A stretch of 36,891 nucleotides of DNA from Caenimonas koreensis DSM 17982 (lineage in GTDB: Bacteria > Pseudomonadota > Gammaproteobacteria > Burkholderiales > Burkholderiaceae_C). The position numbers and the translations under genes are program-made. The notes below the pieces were generated by a model, which was given only the letters and a program-made list of their open reading frames with translations, did no database searches and had not been told where the DNA came from. Below are positions 33,140 through 36,891 of the stretch, one piece after another (the stretch's first letter is position 1; each line of letters starts with the position of its first letter). Where the stretch lies: positions 64,001 through 100,891 of the forward strand of contig NZ_WJBU01000018.1 in the NCBI RefSeq assembly GCF_009646335.1. Direction: 5' to 3'.

Positions 33140-33330
33140 GGCGAGCGATGCAGCCGCGGTGCAGACAAGGCCTGCAGGCTTTCAGCGATGGCGATGTCAA
33201 CGTCTTTCCAGCGGCCCGTGAGTTGGGCGGCGGCCAACGCCTTTTCAAGCGCGCGCAAATCACGCACGGTAGGTGCCACCTTGATCTGTGCAATGGCTGC
33301 GGCGGAGTTGCCCGACTTCAGGATCGCCAT
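33136..33330 (-). CDS. Small hypothetical protein upstream of psuG
   Basis: A 64-residue frame from ATG 33330 reads MAILKSGNSAAAIAQIKVAP and continues into a helical segment (RDLRALEKALAAAQLTG, WKDVDIAIAESLQAL). It stops with TGA overlapping the psuG ATG, which is the main reason to accept it. The frame is open to 33513, but the upstream part is Arg-rich and unlike a protein; GTG 33363 is another possible start. It is not recognised. Confidence 0.4.
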   Translation of the reverse strand: MAILKSGNSAAAIAQIKVAPTVRDLRALEKALAAAQLTGRWKDVDIAIAESLQALSAPRLHRSP

Positions 33331-33558
33331 CACCTTGCCCGGCCACGGAGAGGGAGTTGCCACGGTGTCTTTCTGTTCGCAAGCGGATGCCGAATTGTCC
33401 GGCAGTTGGCGCAGTTGTAGGACAAAACGATGCCGAACACGTCGCCGTGTCCCACGCCGTGTGATGCCGTTTGGCGCACACGAGGCTCGACCGTGGGGGA
33501 GTACCTTTCTCATCAGTGGCGAGGACTTGCCACCTCAACAACTTCCAGGAGCTACCCC

Positions 33559-33903
33559 ATGAACATCAAACTGACACTGACCACCCTCGCTGCTGCCGCC
33601 ACCATGGCTGTTGGCGGCCTCGCGATTGCACAGGGCAACCCCGTGACGTCGACGCCCGGCGCCGGCTGCACGGCCACTGCCAACGCCATGCGCGGCGGCA
33701 ACCTGGGCGGCTCTGCCACCAACAAGGATTGCGTGTCGAACCCGGCGCCCACGGCTGCCGCACCGGCACCCATGATGGCGCAGCCCGCTGTGGTCCAGGC
33801 ACCTGCACCGGCACCGGCCGCGCCGATGATGGCCGCCACGCCCGCCCCCGCCCCTGAAATGGTTGCAACCGCCACGCGCCGCCCGCGCGCAGACCGCAAC
33901 TAA
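33559..33903 (+). CDS. Ala/Pro-rich exported hypothetical protein
   Basis: This 114-residue protein has a clear signal peptide (MNIKLTLTTLAAAATMAVGG, cleavage after AIAQ) and a short segment with two cysteines (GAGCTATANAMRGGNLGG, KDCVSNPAP). It then has a low-complexity Ala/Pro/Met region (PAPMMAQPAVVQAPAPAPAA) ending in a basic tail (ATRRPRADRN). AGGAG lies about 8 nt before the ATG. There is no recognised domain; the two cysteines may form a disulphide. A strong terminator follows 20 nt after the stop, so it is probably a single-gene transcript. Confidence 0.75.
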   Translation: MNIKLTLTTLAAAATMAVGGLAIAQGNPVTSTPGAGCTATANAMRGGNLGGSATNKDCVSNPAPTAAAPAPMMAQPAVVQAPAPAPAAPMMAATPAPAPEMVATATRRPRADRN

Positions 33904-33922
33904 GCAGCCCGAGGGCCAGCAA

Positions 33923-33948
33923 CAAAAGGGGGCGCAAGCCCCCTTTTG
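33923..33948 (+). terminator. Rho-independent terminator
   Basis: CAAAAGGGGGC (33923-33933) and GCCCCCTTTTG (33938-33948) form a perfect 11-bp stem closed by a GCAA tetraloop. The TTTT tract is part of the stem's 3' arm. It lies 20 nt downstream of the Ala/Pro-rich protein gene and separates it from the methyltransferase gene. Confidence 0.85.
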
Positions 33949-33994
33949 CATTGGGCCCGGCGCGTGCAACCGAATTTGCACGTACCCTGTGGCC

Positions 33995-35095
33995 ATGATC
34001 TCAACCACCCCGCACCCTGCAACAGGCAGCATCAAGCTGGCCAACAAGCCAACACCTACTGGCCCCGACGAGCTGAAGAAGGCCATATTGAGCCTGCTTG
34101 CTTCGGGCCGGGGCGATGAAGCGCTGGCGCTGTGCAACAGCATCCTCAAACACGAGCCTGACAACCTGGCAGCCAAGCAAGGCGCCGAATGGGTGCTGAC
34201 ACAGCTTGTGCCGCTGTGGCACGTGCCGATGATGAACGAGTACGAGCGCAACAAGGCCTTCCACGACGGAATGGCCGCGCTCATCACGCCTGACAAAGTG
34301 GTGTTCGAGATCGGCGCGGGCTCGGGCCTGCTGGCGATGATGGCCGCGAAGCTGGGCGCGAAGAAAGTGGTGACGTGCGAGGCGGTGAGCCTGATCGCCG
34401 AGACCGCGCGGCAGATCGTGGAACGCAACGGCCTGCATTCGCAAGTGACCGTGCTCGCAAAGCCATCGAGCGAAGTACGCATTGGTGTGGACCTGCCCGC
34501 CAAGGCCGACATCCTGGTGCATGAAGTGTTTTCGAGCGAGTTGCTTGGCGAGCATGTGCTGCCTTCCATCGAAGACGCAAAAGCGCGGCTGCTCAAACCC
34601 GGCGGTGCCGTGTTGCCTGCAGCAGCCGGCGTGATGATTGCGCTGGTGGGCGGCGACACACTGGGCAAGAACCTGTATGTGGATGAATCGTTCGGCTTTG
34701 ACCTGCGCGCGTTCAACGCGATCAACCCGCGCAAGCGGCCGATCTATCGCGAAGACCTGGCGCCGACGCTGATGAGCGATGCGGTGGAAGCGTTCCAGTT
34801 TGATTTTCAGAACGACTCCAGCTTTCCCGCAGCGCAAAAGACGATCGACATCACCAGCACACAAGCGGGCCTGTGCTACGGCGTGATCCAGTGGATACGC
34901 GTGGACATGGTGGAAGGCGTGCGGTTTGAAAACCACCCCGGGCAGCCGCGCGCCGTGTCGAACTGGCAGCACACGATCTATAGCTTTATGGAGCCAGTGC
35001 AACTGGTCGCCGGCGATGTGCTTGCGATCAACGCGACGCACGACAGAACGCGGCCCTGGTTTGAACTGGCACAGGCTGCGGCCTTGCGACAGTAA
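33995..35095 (+). CDS. PRMT7/9-like protein arginine methyltransferase homologue
   Basis: This 366-residue SAM-dependent enzyme resembles eukaryotic PRMTs more than usual bacterial methyltransferases. A TPR-like helix pair comes first (ELKKAILSLLASGRGDEALAL, CNSILKHEPDNLAAKQG). It is followed by LWHVPMMNEYERNKAFHDGM, the SAM-binding motif VFEIGAGSGLLAMMAAKLGA (about 103-122) and acidic CEAV (Glu129). The double-E loop HEVFSSELLGEHVLPS has Glu177 and Glu186 at the nine-residue spacing of PRMT7 and PRMT9. A C-terminal beta domain contains SNWQHTIYSFMEP, at the place of the PRMT THW loop. Arginine methylation is thus predicted; the substrate is unknown. ATG 33995 is chosen after the upstream terminator. 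It precedes an M20 gene by 15 nt. Confidence 0.8.
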   Translation: MISTTPHPATGSIKLANKPTPTGPDELKKAILSLLASGRGDEALALCNSILKHEPDNLAAKQGAEWVLTQLVPLWHVPMMNEYERNKAFHDGMAALITPDKVVFEIGAGSGLLAMMAAKLGAKKVVTCEAVSLIAETARQIVERNGLHSQVTVLAKPSSEVRIGVDLPAKADILVHEVFSSELLGEHVLPSIEDAKARLLKPGGAVLPAAAGVMIALVGGDTLGKNLYVDESFGFDLRAFNAINPRKRPIYREDLAPTLMSDAVEAFQFDFQNDSSFPAAQKTIDITSTQAGLCYGVIQWIRVDMVEGVRFENHPGQPRAVSNWQHTIYSFMEPVQLVAGDVLAINATHDRTRPWFELAQAAALRQ

Positions 35096-35110
35096 GATGA
35101 TTGGACACCT

Positions 35111-36301
35111 ATGAAAATGCCACCCGACATCACGCCGTACATCGGCCAGCTCATCAAATTCCGGCGGGATTTGCATACGCACCCGGAACTGAAGTTTGAA
35201 GAATCGCGCACCTCCGACCAGATCGCCGCGTGGCTGCAAGCGCTAGGCTTGCCAATGCATCGCGGCATGGGCGGCACCGGCATCGTTGCCACGTTGCGCG
35301 GCACCGGGCCCGATGCAGACGACCCCGCACGCGCCATAGGCCTGCGCGCCGATATGGACGCCCTGCCCGTGCAGGAAGCCAACAACTTCGACTACGCCAG
35401 CGCCAACCCCGGCCGCATGCATGCCTGCGGCCATGACGGCCACACGGCGATGCTGCTGGGCGGCGCGACGCTGCTCGCGAAGAACCGCGATTTCAACGGC
35501 ACGGTGCACTTCATCTTTCAACCCGGTGAAGAAGGAGGTGCGGGCGCACAGCGGATGATGGAAGACGGCCTGTTCGAGAAATTCCCGATGAAAGCCGTGT
35601 TCGCGCTGCATAACTGGCCAGCGCTGCCTGCGGGGCAAATGGGCGTGCGCATCGGGCCGATCATGGCGTCAGCCAACCGGTTTGAGATACGCGTGCACGG
35701 CAAGGGCGGGCATGCTGCGCAGCCGCATACCACGGTGGACCCGATAGCGATAGCCTGCGCCATCGTGGGTGAGTTGCAGAAGCTGGTCGCGCGTGGCGTT
35801 GATCCACTCGATAGCGCGGTGTTGACGATTGGCAAGATCGAATCAGGCACGGTGGAAAACATCATTCCGAACGATGCGTTCATTTACGGCACGTGCCGCA
35901 CACTGGGTACGCAGACGCAGGCTCAGTTGGTGGAAGGCATTGAGCGCATCAGCCACCATGTGGCGGCTGCGCATTTAGGGTCTGCGGAGGTGATCATCAA
36001 ACCCGGTTATCCGACTACCGTGAATACGCCGGATGAGGCGCGGTTCATGGCGCGGGTGATGGGTGCGACGGTGGGTGAAGCCAATGCGCATGACGATGTG
36101 TTGCCTGCGATGACGTCTGAGGACTTCGGCTTTATGTTGGAGCAGGTGCCAGGGGCTTATGGGTTTATTGGGAATGGGCGCAATGGGCAGCCGGGGGTGA
36201 ATCTGCACAACGCGGCGTATGACTTTAATGACGATATCTTGGGGGTGGGGGCGGGGTTTTGGGATCGGGTGGTGAGGGAGTGGTTTGCGGCTGGGGATTA
36301 G
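35111..36301 (+). CDS. M20 family amidohydrolase (hippurate hydrolase/AbgB type)
   Basis: This 396-residue cytoplasmic zinc enzyme hydrolyses N-acyl amino acids such as hippurate or N-acetyl-amino acids. Conserved elements: FRRDLHTHPELKFEE, GLRADMDALPVQE, the metal ligands in MHACGHDGHTAMLLGG, the catalytic pair in FQPGEEGGAGA, the dimerisation loop GKGGHAAQPHTTVDP and the last metal-site histidine in VNLHNAAYDFND. ATG 35111 is 15 nt after the methyltransferase stop, so they form a two-gene unit. The last ~300 nt are markedly G-rich in third positions (many GGG and GTG), unlike the C-rich body of the gene, yet the protein remains normal. Confidence 0.93.
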   Translation: MKMPPDITPYIGQLIKFRRDLHTHPELKFEESRTSDQIAAWLQALGLPMHRGMGGTGIVATLRGTGPDADDPARAIGLRADMDALPVQEANNFDYASANPGRMHACGHDGHTAMLLGGATLLAKNRDFNGTVHFIFQPGEEGGAGAQRMMEDGLFEKFPMKAVFALHNWPALPAGQMGVRIGPIMASANRFEIRVHGKGGHAAQPHTTVDPIAIACAIVGELQKLVARGVDPLDSAVLTIGKIESGTVENIIPNDAFIYGTCRTLGTQTQAQLVEGIERISHHVAAAHLGSAEVIIKPGYPTTVNTPDEARFMARVMGATVGEANAHDDVLPAMTSEDFGFMLEQVPGAYGFIGNGRNGQPGVNLHNAAYDFNDDILGVGAGFWDRVVREWFAAGD

Positions 36302-36328
36302 CCGCTGACTCGTTTTCTGTTCAGGGCG

Positions 36329-36433
36329 GTGTCACGGACGCCGGGTGGCCGCTTCCCTCCGTGTCCCTCCGCCGCCCTATGGGCGAGCTCCTTCCTCTAC
36401 CTGCGGGAAGCGGCCACCCGGCATCCGTGGCAC
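36329..36433. repeat. Long imperfect inverted repeat (29-bp arms)
   Basis: Arm one (36329-36357) and arm two (36405-36433) are complementary at 27 of 29 positions, including CCGGGTGGCCGCTTCCC against GGGAAGCGGCCACCCGG without mismatch. The 47-nt centre contains a second small stem, CGCCC-TAT-GGGCG (36373-36385). It begins 28 nt after the M20 stop and could act as terminator or mRNA-end structure, or be a REP/MITE-like element. Confidence 0.75.
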
Positions 36434-36595
36434 TGGATCGAGTGGCAGGTGCGATTGACCCTCTCTTTGCACCTCGCTTGATCTTCTCGATTGGATACGC
36501 CGCGCTCGCTATTGAGCGCCCTGCCATCGTGAGTCGAGTTACAAGGGCTGCTTGACGACCATTGCGGGGTCTGCCCGGGAGATTTATACCGGCGA

Positions 36596-36814
36596 TTGCG
36601 GGATAAAACTTTTACCGCGAGGCGCCCAACACTTTTATCCCGCAACCGACCCGAATATTTGGCGGTTTTATCCGGCATGCAGTAATCTGCGGGATAAAAC
36701 TTTCAGAGTTGAAAGCAACAGGGACGGCAAAAATGCAGACACCGCTTACGGATCAAAGACTTGCGCCAGCGTTGGCGCCTTGGCTCGGAAGCGCGTCGCA
36801 CTTTTATCCGGCAA
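36596..36814. repeat. Five dispersed copies of TTGCSGGATAAAA in both orientations
   Basis: Copies are at 36596-36608 (+), 36633-36645 (-, exact inverse of the first), 36666-36677 (-, TTTTATCCGGCA), 36688-36699 (+, one base short at the 5' end) and 36802-36814 (-, TTTTATCCGGCAA). A decayed sixth, TTTATACCGGC, is near 36584. Repeated protein-binding sites at the edge of a mobile element, or an origin- or operator-type array, would look like this. The flanking gene fragment ends 9 nt from the last copy. Confidence 0.7.
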
Positions 36815-36823
36815 GTTTGCGGA

Positions 36824-36891
36824 CTACATTACGTTATGCCGCATCTTTTTCGGCTTGCGTTTTCGTAGCTCGCTGAGTGTTTTGAGCAGGC
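36824..36891 (-). CDS. C-terminal end of an unidentified gene (cut by window edge)
   Basis: The minus strand from the right edge reads LLKTLSELRKRKPKKMRHNVM and then TAG (36824-36826). The tail is strongly basic and uses A-rich codons (AAA, GTA), unlike the rest of the window. Only 21 residues are visible, so the family cannot be named. A DNA-binding protein such as a recombinase or transposition protein would fit the repeats just downstream, but this is a guess. Confidence 0.35.
   Translation of the reverse strand, partial: LLKTLSELRKRKPKKMRHNVM

Larger units (their letters stand above)
36302..36823. other. Intergenic region of 522 nt with a long inverted repeat and repeated 13-bp motifs
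   Basis: No real gene is seen. The short open frames on both strands at 36259-36555 and 36321-36527 read similar peptides because they cross a palindrome. The left part (36302-36560) is GC-rich and holds a 29-bp inverted repeat. From about 36560 the DNA becomes AT-richer and contains five copies of TTGCSGGATAAAA in mixed orientation. Confidence 0.7.

Noticed and set aside
33535..34734. A 399-codon open frame on the minus strand.
   Set aside because: It is antisense to the Ala/Pro-rich protein and methyltransferase genes, crosses a strong terminator and has no recognisable domain.
36259..36678. Short open frames on both strands after the M20 gene.
   Set aside because: They cross the long inverted repeat, so both strands read similar peptides. 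There is no ribosome site and no similarity to known proteins.
36596..36814. A CRISPR array.
   Set aside because: The 13-bp units are in both orientations, irregularly spaced (roughly 20-100 nt) and too short for CRISPR repeats. No cas gene is visible.
36596..36814. A Tn7-type transposon end.
   Set aside because: Tn7 end sites run in one orientation at each end, and a terminal TGT is expected. Here the copies are mixed and no terminal motif was found, so I kept only the general mobile-element hypothesis.
36560..36823. Integron attC or attI sites.
   Set aside because: No RYYYAAC/GTTRRRY core pairs with the required spacing were found around the repeats.
1..36891. tRNA, rRNA and riboswitch genes.
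   Set aside because: No cloverleaf with a CCA-type end, rRNA-like segment or familiar riboswitch core was recognised on either strand by eye. A covariance-model scan would be needed to exclude small RNAs.

Overview
This 36.9 kb window is high-GC chromosomal DNA, densely packed with genes. The mix of families suggests a betaproteobacterium, probably Burkholderiales (Comamonadaceae- or Alcaligenaceae-like): three Bug/TctC-type periplasmic receptors, a fused indolepyruvate ferredoxin oxidoreductase divergent from an Lrp regulator, a class I DAHP synthase, and a NirK/NsrR/NnrS denitrification block. This assignment comes from gene content only; no rRNA or tRNA gene is visible to confirm it.

Layout. 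(1) 1-2980, minus strand: an M1 aminopeptidase cut by the window edge, a branched-chain-amino-acid-type ABC receptor and an Lrp/AsnC regulator. The regulator diverges from (2) a 1.19-kaa fused indolepyruvate:ferredoxin oxidoreductase (3079-6663). (3) 6784-11300, minus strand: a tight operon nirK-nirV-sco-nsrR-nnrS for nitrite reduction to NO and the NO response. Its promoter carries an FNR/Dnr-type box and an NsrR-like palindrome at the spacing expected for activation plus NO-relieved repression. (4) 11460-13081: a small exported YciI-like protein and DAHP synthase, convergent. (5) 13194-15836: a CesT-type secretion chaperone, an effector-like protein directly downstream, and a convergent HExxH protein with an effector-like N-terminus. 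No secretion apparatus is present. An HrpL-like promoter motif precedes the chaperone. (6) 15903-17558, minus strand: an L,D-transpeptidase and an outer-membrane beta-barrel protein with a polyproline tail.

(7) 17710-30049: an IclR regulator divergent from a ten-gene catabolic operon with many stop/start overlaps: Bug receptor, Baeyer-Villiger monooxygenase (HAPMO-like), CaiB/BaiF CoA-transferase, patatin-like hydrolase, Bug receptor, SnoaL-like protein, Bug receptor, PEP mutase/isocitrate lyase-family enzyme, acyl-CoA synthetase, acetamidase/formamidase. I infer uptake of an organic acid or ketone, oxygen insertion to an ester, hydrolysis and CoA activation. The substrate cannot be read from the sequence.

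(8) 30050-33903: small and hypothetical genes, a lectin-like lipoprotein, pseudouridine-5'-phosphate glycosidase and an Ala/Pro-rich exported protein with a strong terminator. (9) 33995-36301: a PRMT7/9-like protein methyltransferase followed by an M20 amidohydrolase. (10) 36302-36891: a long inverted repeat, then AT-richer DNA with five copies of a 13-bp motif beside the 3' end of a truncated minus-strand gene. This looks like the edge of a mobile or otherwise foreign element continuing beyond the window.

The best candidates for new biology are the chaperone/effector/HExxH cassette with its hrp-box-like promoter, the ten-gene catabolic operon, the bacterial PRMT-like enzyme and the repeat-rich right edge.
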